Under the pieces are notes generated by a model, which searched no databases, had not been told where the DNA came from, and saw only the letters and a program-made list of their open reading frames with translations. DNA of 64,000 bases from CBDDEH01 sp965226865 (GTDB lineage: Bacteria; Chloroflexota; Dehalococcoidia; Lucifugimonadales; JAGWBF01): assembly GCA_965226865.1 (NCBI GenBank), contig CBDDEH010000004.1, positions 1,488,001-1,552,000 on the forward strand. Reading direction: 5' to 3'. Positions 41,468 through 49,861 of this stretch are shown piece after piece. Both the position numbers and the translations under genes were made by a program. Every line of letters begins with the position of its first letter. Within the stretch, counting starts at the first letter, position 1.

Positions 41468-41780
41468 CTAAGGGAGAGCTATTGCGCATAAGCTTAATGT
41501 CTGGTATTAAGTAGCACAAGCAACACAAAAGGAGGAGATGCCATGTCTACGGAACAAAACAAACAAATCGCCATCGAGTTCATGGACGAGGTTCTCAACG
41601 GAGGCAACCTGGACGCCGCCGACGCTAAGGGAGAGCTATTGCGCATAAGCTTAATGTCTGGTATTAAGTAGCACAAGCAACACAAAAGGAGGAGATGCCA
41701 TGTCTACGGAACAAAACAAACAAATCGCCATCGAGTTCATGGACGAGGTTCTCAACGGAGGCAACCTGGACGCCGCCGAC
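41468..41780 (+). repeat. Tandem duplication, 157-base period
   Basis: 41468-41623 and 41625-41780 appear identical. The unit covers the promoter region, ribosome-binding site (GGAGGAG) and first 27 codons of the SnoaL-like gene. Confidence 0.9.
41543..41671 (+). pseudogene. Truncated SnoaL-like reading frame from tandem duplication
   Basis: ATG 41543 with its own GGAGGAG opens the same first 27 codons as the full gene (TEQNKQIAIEFMDEVLNGGN), then runs through duplicated upstream sequence to TAG 41669-41671: 42 residues. A by-product of the duplication, probably translated. Confidence 0.75.
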
Positions 41781-42122
41781 AAGTACTTCGCTGATAACTA
41801 CGTCGACCATACCCTCCCTCCTGACGTCCCACCTAACGTCGAGGGGCTCAAACAGCTTATGACGATGTTCATGAATGCCTTCCCAGACCTCCACTCTCAC
41901 GCGGAAGACGTGATCGCCGAAGGAGACAAGGTGGTCGTGAGGGTGCCGGCCCACGGTACCCACAAGGGAGAGCTCATGGGGATTCCCGCCACCGGCAAAG
42001 AGATACACATTAATGAGATCCACATCGTCCGTATGGCTGACAGGAAGATGGTGGAGCACTGGGGCGTCGAGGACCAGATGGGCATGGTGCAGCAACTCGG
42101 ACTGGTCGAAGGACCAGAGTAA
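41700..42122 (+). CDS. SnoaL-like polyketide-cyclase-family protein
   Basis: A 140-residue NTF2-fold protein: EVLNGGNLDAADKYFADNYV, DHTLPPDVPPNVEGLKQLMT, GTHKGELMGIPATGKEIHIN, MVEHWGVEDQ. This is the pattern of SnoaL-type ester cyclases, whose bacterial members often have unknown substrates. Strong GGAGGAG ribosome-binding site before ATG 41700. A truncated duplicate of its start lies 157 bases upstream. Confidence 0.85.
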   Translation: MSTEQNKQIAIEFMDEVLNGGNLDAADKYFADNYVDHTLPPDVPPNVEGLKQLMTMFMNAFPDLHSHAEDVIAEGDKVVVRVPAHGTHKGELMGIPATGKEIHINEIHIVRMADRKMVEHWGVEDQMGMVQQLGLVEGPE

Positions 42123-42134
42123 GCGCTACCCGGC

Positions 42135-42473
42135 TCAACACACGGCGACGGTCTGGTAGACGATCTTGCCTCCTCGTACCACGAAGGTATCTGACCCTCG
42201 GGTGCCTGCGAGCGACCACGCGATGTAGGCAGTTTCTCCGATGACGTCTTTCCTGAGGACCTCGAACTGGTCCGCCATATCGGATGGTGCGTTTTTTACC
42301 GCTCCTACATACCAGTTCCGGTATTTGTCGTAGCCGATCAAAGGACCATCCGGTCTGAAAAGCACCACGTCTTGGTCTACGTCCCGCATGATGTCCTCCA
42401 GGTCACGCTTGACCACTGCCTCCAAGCGGAAGTTCAGAACCGCTTCTGTTTGTTTTGTCGTGTCGGAAGCTAT
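42135..42473 (-). CDS. NTF2/SnoaL-like protein with uncertain start
   Basis: The body (EAVVKRDLEDIMRDVDQDVV, FRPDGPLIGYDKYRNWY, YIAWSLAGTRGSDTFVVRGG, IVYQTV) is an NTF2-like fold of about 110 residues. The first canonical start in frame is TTG 42425, but the frame continues upstream as ASDTTKQTEAVLNFRLEA to an ATA at 42471-42473 placed right after AAAGGAG. An ATG there would give the normal family length, so the start codon may have mutated. Convergent with the SnoaL-like gene. Confidence 0.6.
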   Translation of the reverse strand: MASDTTKQTEAVLNFRLEAVVKRDLEDIMRDVDQDVVLFRPDGPLIGYDKYRNWYVGAVKNAPSDMADQFEVLRKDVIGETAYIAWSLAGTRGSDTFVVRGGKIVYQTVAVC

Positions 42474-42583
42474 TACTCTCCTTTCTCATCATATTGGTGA
42501 ATCTTCATGCGGTGGTCGATCCCTGTCAAGGCCGCCCGAAAGAGTACAATAGAATCCGACCAAGTCATAGGAGGAACAAACCC

Positions 42584-43141
42584 ATGCAAGTAGCCACTGG
42601 TGTGCAAAAAAACCTGATCAACGGGAGTGGACGCCGTCCGCCTCTTGTGAGTATCTGGAGACCTATAACCCGTCCACAGGCGAGGTGCTGGGGCGTATCG
42701 CCAGGAGCGGTGAGGAAGATGTATCCAGAGCCGTGACCGCGGCCCGTGAGCGGTTTGAGAGCGCCGAGTGGCAGGACATGGAGCTCGCGGATCGGGGCCG
42801 CATACTCCTGAAGATCGCCGCCGGTATCCGTGAGCGGCAAGAGGAGCTGGCCCGCCTCGAGAGCTCGGACACGGGCAAGCCTCTGAGCCAAGGGCGGACC
42901 GACGTGCAGGTAGCTGCTCGCTATTTCGAATACTATGCCGGCTTGGCCGACAAAATAACCGGCACCACTATCCCAATCGGCAAAGGCGTTATGGACTTTA
43001 CCGTTAGGGAGCCATGGGGGATCAGCGCCCAGATAGTGCCCTGGAACTATCCCATTCAGATCGGATGCCGGGGGATTGCACCTGCCCTGGCCGCCGGGAA
43101 CTGCGTCGTGGTCAAGCCCGCAACGGAAGCGCCCTTTGAGG
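42584..43141 (+). pseudogene. Aldehyde dehydrogenase 5' part, frameshifted
   Basis: ATG 42584 behind AGGAGGA. After about 12 codons the frame shifts near 42620; the other frame gives EYLETYNPSTGEVLGRIARS, then the NAD-binding part of an ALDH (EPWGISAQIVPWNYPIQIGC, APALAAGNCVVVKPATEAP). The IS3-type element at 43142 then cuts the gene. Closest in type to betaine-aldehyde dehydrogenases. The 3' part is at 44442. Confidence 0.85.
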
Positions 43142-43215
43142 TGGACCCCAAAATTCGGACAGGTGGCTAAGAGAGAGTCCCGCTCCTAAAATAGGACGGA
43201 AACAAGGAGCAGGAC

Positions 43216-43527
43216 ATGAAGCAAACACGTAAGAAGCACAGCCCAGTCTTCAAGGCCAAAGTGGCTTTGGCCGCGCTCCAAGGGGAGCACACCATTGCAG
43301 AGCTGGCCAGCCGGTTTGAAGTCCACCCGAGCCAGATCCATGCCTGGAAGAAGGCCTTGACTCAGGGGGCGCCGCACCTCTTTGAAAATGGTGCTGGACG
43401 TCAGGAGAAGGACCAAGAGGTCCTCACTGCCCAGCTCTACCAACAGATTGGGCAGCTCAAGGTGGAACGGGATTTTTGTCACGGAGCTTCGGGTTGTGAG
43501 CCGGTCCCAACGCCGGGCCATGATTGA
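43216..43527 (+). CDS. IS3-type transposase OrfA
   Basis: HTH subunit: [40 protein letters not shown], then a leucine-zipper segment ([13 protein letters not shown]). ATG 43216 with AAGGAG upstream. The frame ends beyond the OrfB start, as usual when OrfAB is made by frameshift. Confidence 0.8.
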   Translation: MKQTRKKHSPVFKAKVALAALQGEHTIAELASRFEVHPSQIHAWKKALTQGAPHLFENGAGRQEKDQEVLTAQLYQQIGQLKVERDFCHGASGCEPVPTPGHD

Positions 43528-44430
43528 CCGAGAAGAACCGAAGCTGTCTCTGGTGCGCCAGTGCGCCTTGCTGGGTATCAGCCGCTCCGCGTTGTACTAC
43601 CTGCCAACCGAGGCCGGCGCCGAGGACTTGGAGTTGATGGCCCTCATAGACCAACAGTACCTGAAGACACCTTTCTACGGCTCCAGAAGGATGACTGCCT
43701 GGCTCAGAAATCACGGACACCAGGTCAACCGCAAGCGGGTCCGCCGGCTGATGCAGCTGATAGGCCTGGAGGCCATCTACCGGCGTCCCAACACCAGCAA
43801 GCCAAACCCAGGGCATAAGGTCTATCCGTACTTGCTCAGGGGGCTGGAGATCAACCGGGTCAACCAGGTGTGGGCCACCGACATCACCTACATACCCATG
43901 GCTCGGGGTTTCCTCTACTTGGTGGCCATCATGGACTGGCACAGCCGCTACGTGCTGGCCTGGCGGCTGTCCAACACCCTGGAGGTAGACTTCTGTGTTG
44001 CGGCTCTGGAAGAGGCCTTGAGCAAGGGTCGGCCACAGATCTTCAACACCGACCAGGGCAGCCAGTTCACCAGCGAGGCCTTCACCAGCATGCTGCTGGC
44101 GCAAGGCGTTCAAGTGAGCATGGACGGCAGGGGCCGGTGCATGGACAACGTCTTCGTGGAACGGCTGTGGCGCAGCATCAAGTACGAGGAGGTGTACCTG
44201 AAGGCATACCAAATGGGACTGAGGCCAGAAAGGGGATTGGGGCTTATCTGGCCTTCTACAACCAAGAGCGGCCCCATCAAGCCCTGGGCTATCGGTCACC
44301 GGGTCAGGTGTTCCAAGCAGTGAGCCCACAAAGGTGTTTACTGGAACTTCCACGAGCCTTACCATCGGATGAAGGTTTACGAGACACCCCAGCGGTAGAC
44401 TCTCTTATTTTAGCCTCACCGCTGTCCTGA
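43520..44430 (+). pseudogene. IS3-type transposase OrfB, frameshifted near the end
   Basis: ATG 43520 begins [20 protein letters not shown]. The catalytic region contains VWATDITYIPMARGFLYLVA (first Asp), FNTDQGSQFTSEAFTSML (second Asp) and DNVFVERLWRSIKYEEV (Glu). At about 44208-44215 the frame shifts; the other frame carries the normal end NGTEARKGIGAYLAFYNQER, PHQALGYRSPGQVF. The element may therefore be inactive. Confidence 0.8.
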
Positions 44431-44441
44431 TGATAGGTCCA

Positions 44442-45356
44442 CTTGACTTAACGCTGCTGCAAGTGGGCGCCATCGCTACGGAATCAGGATTGCCGCCGGG
44501 GGCCCTCAACATCGTGACCGGGCGTGGGCCCGAGGCGGGTACGGCCCTTGCCAGCCATCCCGATATCAACCATCTGACCTTCACCGGCTCTTTAGAGGTC
44601 GGGGTGACGGTTATGGAGGCGGCGGCCAAGAATATAGTGCCGGTAACGTTGGAGCTGGGCGGGAAGAACCCCAACATCGTCTTCGCCGACGCCGATTTGG
44701 ACGGCGCTCTGCCAGTCGTCACCCGTGCCATTATCCAAAACGCGGGCCAGACGTGCTCGGCCGGCTCGAGGTTGCTTGTGGAAGAAAAGATATACGGGCA
44801 GTTCGTAGACCGGGTGAAGGACCGGTTCCGGAGCATCAAGATAGGCCCCAGCCTGGATGACCCTGAGATGGGCCCGCTGATCTCCGATGTCCAGCGCAAA
44901 CTGGTCATGAGCTACATAGACATATGCAGGAAAGAAGGGGTCAAGGTGGCCGTCGGCGGCGAGGCCCCGCGAGACCCCAACCTGCCCGTCAGCGGGTACT
45001 ACTTCCTCCCAACTGTATTGGATGAGGTGCCAATCGAGGCCACGGTGTTCACCGAGGAGATATTTGGTCCTGTCCTGACCGCGACTCCCTTTAAGGAAGT
45101 GGATGAGGCCCTGAAGCTGGCCAACGCGACCCCATACGGGCTGGTGGGAGCGGTTTGGACTCGTGATATCAGCAAGGCCCACTACCTGGCGGCCAAGATA
45201 CGGGCCGGACAGATATTCATCAACACCTATGGAGCCGGCGGCGGCGTGGAGATGCCCTTCGGTGGATATAAGAAGAGTGGCTTCGGCCGGGAGAAGAGCA
45301 TAGAGGCCATCAACGCCTACACCCAGGTGAAGAACGTAGCCATCCGCTACGGGTAG
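44442..45356 (+). pseudogene. Aldehyde dehydrogenase 3' part
   Basis: Resumes LDLTLLQVGAIATESGLPPG, then LTFTGSLEVG, the catalytic Glu in LELGGKNPN, the catalytic Cys in NAGQTCSAGSRL, EEIFGPVLTATPF, and the end PFGGYKKSGFGREKSIEAIN. With the 5' part it would make an enzyme of about 490 residues. On its own it lacks a promoter except what the IS may supply. Confidence 0.85.
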
Positions 45357-45583
45357 CCCCTACCCATTTGCGCCAGATAGAACCTTCGTTGTTGACCGCC
45401 AGAAGTTCTTAGCAACCATAGGCACCTGTATCCAGACTTTTCATCTCTGGTGTTAGCACTGGCATCAATTTGTAAAAGGGGGATGCTATGGCTCTCGTCG
45501 AGGATAGTGCGTCGCTTGGGTCCAGGCAGCTTGATATGGGGAATTCCGGGTAAAACCTGTAGTAACAGGGTGGAGGCTTCACG

Positions 45584-45781
45584 ATGAAAGAACTTAAGGT
45601 CATAGCTGTGGGTCACTCATGGAGTAGTAGGAGGCTTGCGCGCAAGGCAACGGAGAGCCTCAACAAACATGCTCAGGAGGGATGGGAAGTTCGCCATGTG
45701 CGAACGGGCTGGAGCCCTCTTCTCATCCCCACGTTGTATATCATTCTAGAGAAGGAGAGGACCATAGAGCAAGGGAGGTGA
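45584..45781 (+). CDS. Small DUF4177-like protein
   Basis: A 65-residue protein with GGAGG eight bases before ATG 45584. The core LNKHAQEGWEVRHVRTGWSP and LYIILEKE resembles DUF4177, a short alpha/beta family of unknown function. It lies 59 bases before the FMN reductase gene, possibly co-transcribed. Confidence 0.55.
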   Translation: MKELKVIAVGHSWSSRRLARKATESLNKHAQEGWEVRHVRTGWSPLLIPTLYIILEKERTIEQGR

Positions 45782-45839
45782 TACACCCTTATATGTTCCA
45801 GGACTTGGCATCTACGGACACCTATTGAAGGAGGGAGTA

Positions 45840-46436
45840 ATGGCAATTCAGCCTGTCAAAGTCATCGGCATCTCAGGTAGTCTGAGGGAAAAGTCGTACA
45901 GCCGCGGACTCATCCGGGCCGCACAGGAGTTCGCGCCACCAGACCTGACGATCGAACTGTTCGATCTGAGAGGGGTCCCATTCTACGACTAGGATCTGGA
46001 AGACCAAGGGGATCCGCCAGAGGTGCGAGCCCGAAAAGACTCGATCGCTAGCTCTGATGCCCTGTTGATGGCGACGCCTGAATATAATGGTGGCATTCCG
46101 GCTCCCCTAAAGAACGCGATCGACTGGGCATCCCGGTCAGCGGAGGGGTACCGCAAATCTGTGATCTATGGCAAACCAGTGGCTATCATGGGAGGCGGAG
46201 GCCGGGGAGCGACCGGGGCCCAGGGGCAGCTTGTCCAGGTATTGGGTGTGCTCGGCGTGGATATTGTGCAACCGCAGGTTTCTGTTTCACAGGTATGGGA
46301 CAAGTTCGACGAGAACGGCCAGCTCGTTGATGAGACCACGACGGAGGAAATCAAGGGCCTTCTGGACTCGTTGTCAGCTGCGGTCTCCGGTACTTGGATC
46401 ACCTGCATGCAGTGGCGGCAGCAAAGGGCAGCTTAG
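45840..46436 (+). pseudogene. NADPH-dependent FMN reductase with in-frame TAG
   Basis: ATG 45840 reads KVIGISGSLREKSYSRGLIR (FMN phosphate loop), then VPFYD, TAG (45990-45992), DLEDQGDPPEVRARK, and the flavin-binding ATPEYNGGIPAPLKNAIDWA and KPVAIMGGGGRGATGAQGQL. The 199-codon frame is otherwise unbroken and of normal length for the family (quinone/azo-reductase type). At the TAG position Gln, Glu or Asn is usual; CAG-to-TAG is likely. A protein from an internal start would lack the FMN loop. Confidence 0.8.
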
Positions 46437-46451
46437 CCACCCTTTCCTGGT

Positions 46452-47735
46452 CTAGGCGGTCATCGCGTTCTGGAAAATCTTGGTGTCGGGCTTGAAGGCG
46501 CCCCAGGCGAACCAGAAGTGGTTGGCGTGTACTATAGGGGTGAGTCTCTTGCCCGCCAGGGGTCCATGTATACCCTGGCCCAGGATGTTCCACACAGTCC
46601 CTGTCTCGTTGTCGACGAAGCTGTCGCCTTCGGCACGGAAAGTCAGCCTTTGACCATCCAGGTGGACGTCGAATACACCGGTCGCGCCTATCTCATCTGA
46701 GCTGCCGATCAGAGCGCCATCCAAGGCTGACTGGGTCCCGGGCTTAAAGAAGACCACCAGGTCTTCACCGCCGACGTTATAGTTGACTACCCGTTGGTTT
46801 TCCAGCTCGGTAAAGGGGAAAGCGGCATCGACGCCGTTGATGGCCACAGTGGCTACCCGCTCCTTAGGCAGTAGGCGTCCATCCAGATCGCCCCTGAAGA
46901 GGAAGGGAGGGTTATCCACCCGGTCGTAGCCAACGTATGGGTTCCGACCGTATGACCGGACGAAGCCTGTATCCTTGGACAGTACTTCGCCATCCGGATG
47001 GGCGGCTTTAAAATCTTCCCACGAGACGATGGGGGCTGGAATGATGGTGAGGACTTTACCGGTTAGCTCTCCGACGATAGCTTCGCCACCGATCTGCTGC
47101 CACCAGGACTGGGTCTGCCGGTCCCACATGATCAGGTCGCTCTTCCTCAACTTTCCTGAGGTCCCGAAGTCGTACACGACTCCGCCTAACTCCCGATGGA
47201 ACACGATGGCCGTGTTGCACAAGGGACAGAAGGTGACCGCCACCGGTTCGCCGCCAACGACGTCGTTCACGATCTCATGCCAGGTGAGGATCTGGAGGGG
47301 ATAGGCCCTGGCATCCCCATTTAGCTCGAAGGCGATAACCGGCTCCTGGCCGCCAAGCCACCTATCGGCATCGTCAAAGGTCGTGAACTTTGGGTCGTCT
47401 ATAGGCGGGATTCCGTCGCGGGGAGGCCCGCCCGATAGGATCTCGTCAAATGGAACACTGTGCAGGCTGAAGTCTGTCTCCCAGCCACGGGTCGAAATGT
47501 TCGCTCTTCTGAGCTTTTCCTGGAAGTCGGGGTCGGGCACTATCACAGTATCAGAGATTGGCTCCTGCACGTCATCGCCACCGGATGCTGGTGTATGGGT
47601 GGGTACGTCCGCCGTCCGCCCGACACCTGTCGATGGAGAGACGTCCGAGTCGGAGGCCAGGCTCAATCCGATCACGCCTCCGGCGATTGCGATTGCGCCC
47701 AGCGCTATTATCGTTATCATTGTCTTGGGTCTCAT
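46452..47735 (-). CDS. DUF3179 secreted protein
   Basis: A 427-residue protein with an N-terminal membrane anchor/signal (ITIIALGAIAIAGGVIGLSL) and a linker, followed by the DUF3179 domain: EPVIAFELNGDARAYPLQIL, WHEIVNDVVGGEPVAVTFCP, LCNTAIVFHRE (a Cys pair, CPLC), and the end HANHFWFAWGAFKPDT. Function unknown; the conserved CPLC and His residues suggest metal or redox chemistry outside the membrane. ATG 47735; a short palindrome is upstream. Confidence 0.9.
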   Translation of the reverse strand: MRPKTMITIIALGAIAIAGGVIGLSLASDSDVSPSTGVGRTADVPTHTPASGGDDVQEPISDTVIVPDPDFQEKLRRANISTRGWETDFSLHSVPFDEILSGGPPRDGIPPIDDPKFTTFDDADRWLGGQEPVIAFELNGDARAYPLQILTWHEIVNDVVGGEPVAVTFCPLCNTAIVFHRELGGVVYDFGTSGKLRKSDLIMWDRQTQSWWQQIGGEAIVGELTGKVLTIIPAPIVSWEDFKAAHPDGEVLSKDTGFVRSYGRNPYVGYDRVDNPPFLFRGDLDGRLLPKERVATVAINGVDAAFPFTELENQRVVNYNVGGEDLVVFFKPGTQSALDGALIGSSDEIGATGVFDVHLDGQRLTFRAEGDSFVDNETGTVWNILGQGIHGPLAGKRLTPIVHANHFWFAWGAFKPDTKIFQNAMTA

Positions 47736-47758
47736 AGCCGTTCCTTTTCACTGATACT

Positions 47759-47772
47759 TAACTAAACAGTTA
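47759..47772. promoter_or_regulatory. Short palindrome upstream of DUF3179 gene
   Basis: TAACT-AAAC-AGTTA lies 24-37 bases before the start codon, a possible operator or part of the promoter. Confidence 0.3.
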
Positions 47773-47974
47773 GATGCTAGGTATGATGGGGAGATTTAAG
47801 AACCTGGTCTACTCACCCTTGTGGACACACAGGTGGGAGGTATTTAATTCCCGCCCACCTGCCCCTGGGCTTCGCCCAGACCTGACCCAGGGGAAAGGGG
47901 GCACGCTAGAGGCACTGGCTCATCTAGACACCCCAGGTGGGCCGTCACAGCAACGGTAAGGTGGCAATATCAAA

Positions 47975-48006
47975 GGCCGCTCATCCTGGTCCTTGGATGA
48001 GCGGCC
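47975..48006 (-). terminator. Intrinsic terminator of the original ftsH operon
   Basis: Perfect 12-base stem GGCCGCTCATCC / GGATGAGCGGCC with 8-base loop, followed on the minus strand by TTTGATATT. It lies 35 bases beyond the original ftsH stop. Confidence 0.6.
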
Positions 48007-48040
48007 ACGAATATTTTAGGTAGGAATGTTGGCCCGGCGG

Positions 48041-48157
48041 CTACGCCAAAACCGGCTCCAAGTCCAACGAGTCGTCCACCGGATCGGTGAGGAGTTTCTG
48101 TAGATCTGGGCCCTCGAGGGTCTCCTCCACCAGCAACCTGCTTGTCAGTTGTTTTAG
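48041..48157 (-). pseudogene. ftsH: Displaced 3' end of ftsH
   Basis: Reads KQLTSRLLVEETLEGPDLQK then LLTDPVDDSLDLEPVLA-stop (TAG at 48041-48043), the typical LLEKETLDGEEL-like tail of FtsH. It joins base-perfectly to the main ftsH frame when the IS1380 and one copy of TTTAG are removed. It has no start of its own. Confidence 0.85.
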
Positions 48158-49861
48158 CCCGAATCCACCGAAGGACACCGATGGACGGCGTGAGGACAGC
48201 GGAAGGGGGTGGGTGAGGGAGCTACAGGGGAGATGGCCTGGGGTCTTGGGGTAGATGGGAGGCCGGAGGACGGTCTTCAGTCGCCGCACAGGGCCCCTAA
48301 GGCCCTATGCGGGAGTTGCGATGCGCGGGATGGCGAGAGGATACGCAGCAGGGGACTCTCGCGACCGGGGTGGCGCGAGATTGCGGGGACGTTGGGTCAG
48401 TTGCAGGCTGGCCGTCAGGCCGGGAACGGAATGGCTTGCAGCCGGGCCAAGGCGCGACTGAACTGGGTTTCCCAAGGCCAGCGCCGGGGGAGATGCAAAG
48501 TGAGGCGGCGCGCCGAGCGGGTGATCCGTCCCACCAGAGCGAAGACCCGCCGCCTGAGGGTCTTGGTGATCACGGTCCGCTCGCCCAGACCAATCCGCGC
48601 CGTCCAGCGGGCCAGGTTATGCGCCATCACCTGTACCGCCAGCCAGGCGCCGTTGGCGGCGAAGCGGCCCGAGGGGAGATGGTTCAGCCCGACGCCGTAC
48701 TTGAGGTCGCGTATGGCATTCTCGACCTCGGCGTGGCGGCGATGATCGGCCTCCAGTTCGAGCAACTCCCCGTCCCGGTCGGTGATGAAGCCGTGATAGC
48801 TGTATCTGGCGAAGAGGGCCAGCTGGGAACCGGGTGTCGGCTTCACCCGCCGGACAATGAGCCGCGCCGGCGGGGCGTCCGGCTTGGTCTGGAACGGGGT
48901 GTAAGTCGTCTCGGCGACATCGGCGGCGCCGTCCATCCAGTGGGGAATGGGAGTCCAGTCCTCCTCTGGTATCGCCTCGATCAGGTCCCGCAGGCTGGCA
49001 CGCTGGCGGATGGTGATGGAGAAGCGGACATCCATTTCCCGGCAGGCGGCAACGACAGTGTGGGCGTAGAAGCCGCTGTCGGCCCGCACCGTGAGTTGCC
49101 CCCTGGCCCCGCCGTAGCGCACCCGTCCCACCGTCTCACGCAGGAAGTGGGCGGCGCCACGGGCGGTGTTGGCCCGGCCCTCGCGCAGCCGGGACATCAG
49201 CACGTCTCCGGTGCCGGCGGCAATGGCCAGCAGCGGGTGATAGCCCCGGGCGCCGGTATAGCCGTGGTGGCGCGCTCCCTCCTTGGCCAGTCCGTAGGTC
49301 TCGCAGATGGTCGAGTCCAGGTCGATGGTCAGGGGCGAGTCGCCGGGTCCGGCCCCAGCGGCCCAGGCCCGGGCCAACAACTGGCGGCTCACGCGGTCGA
49401 GTTGACGGACATGCCCCCACCGGAAGCTGCGCAGGAAGGTCCCCAGGGTGGATGGCGCCTTGACCACGCAGCCTAGAACACCGACCGTCCCACCAGCGCG
49501 CAGCGCATCGGCGTCGTCGATGCAGTCGCCGCCTGCCAGCGCGGAAGCGACCAGCGTCAGCATCTTGTCCCCAGTGTTCGCCCGTCCCGGCGCTCCGCCG
49601 AGGTCAAGGTGATGGTCGACGAGTTCCCGCAGGCTCAGGTGCCGGGCTAGGGTGGCCGGAAGGATCAGCCCGGCATTGGCCACCAGGCGATGGTCGTCAA
49701 AGAGGATGCGGATACGGTCGGGTTTGTTCTGTGGCAGCATCTATTGGGTGCTCCTTGTTTCCGGGCGGGTTTCTGTTCCAAAACCATTATCCCAGATTCA
49801 GAGGAGCACCCGCTGGCTTCTTCAAGGCCTGTCCCCAAGGCCGTCCTTCGGTGGATTCGGG
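48158..49861 (-). mobile_element. IS1380-family insertion sequence
   Basis: 1,704 bases with inverted ends CCCGAATCCACCGAAGGAC on both sides and TTTAG repeated directly outside both ends (48153-48157, 49862-49866). Carries one intact transposase gene. Size and ends fit IS1380. It sits in the 3' end of ftsH. Confidence 0.92.
48415..49740 (-). CDS. IS1380-family transposase
   Basis: A 441-residue intact DDE transposase: LTIDLDSTICETYGLAKEGA (first Asp), LTVRADSGFYAHTVVAACRE (second Asp), HAEVENAIRDLKYGVGLNHL (Glu, in the insertion-type C-terminal domain) and RRWPWETQFSRALARL at the end. Full family length, so the element is probably recent and active. Confidence 0.93.
   Translation of the reverse strand: MLPQNKPDRIRILFDDHRLVANAGLILPATLARHLSLRELVDHHLDLGGAPGRANTGDKMLTLVASALAGGDCIDDADALRAGGTVGVLGCVVKAPSTLGTFLRSFRWGHVRQLDRVSRQLLARAWAAGAGPGDSPLTIDLDSTICETYGLAKEGARHHGYTGARGYHPLLAIAAGTGDVLMSRLREGRANTARGAAHFLRETVGRVRYGGARGQLTVRADSGFYAHTVVAACREMDVRFSITIRQRASLRDLIEAIPEEDWTPIPHWMDGAADVAETTYTPFQTKPDAPPARLIVRRVKPTPGSQLALFARYSYHGFITDRDGELLELEADHRRHAEVENAIRDLKYGVGLNHLPSGRFAANGAWLAVQVMAHNLARWTARIGLGERTVITKTLRRRVFALVGRITRSARRLTLHLPRRWPWETQFSRALARLQAIPFPA

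Larger units (their letters stand above)
43142..44441 (+). mobile_element. IS3-family element, third type
   Basis: 1,300 bases beginning TGGACC-N9-GGACAG and ending with the inverted counterpart (CTGTCC-N8-GGTCCA). Carries OrfA and OrfB on the plus strand. Inserted in the aldehyde dehydrogenase gene; target duplication not clear. Confidence 0.85.

Noticed and set aside
43457..44365. 302-residue minus-strand open frame in the third IS3 element
   Set aside because: Antisense to OrfB with no recognisable motif.
4792..45992. Global reassignment of TAG to an amino acid
   Set aside because: TAG is also the ordinary terminator of many intact genes here (cysM, the membrane protein at 8994, the nuclease at 20175, Fpg at 61500, archaellin 2), with no conserved extension, so a complete reassignment is not tenable.
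48307..49476. 389-residue plus-strand open frame opposite the IS1380 transposase
   Set aside because: Antisense shadow; the transposase with its DDE motifs is on the minus strand.
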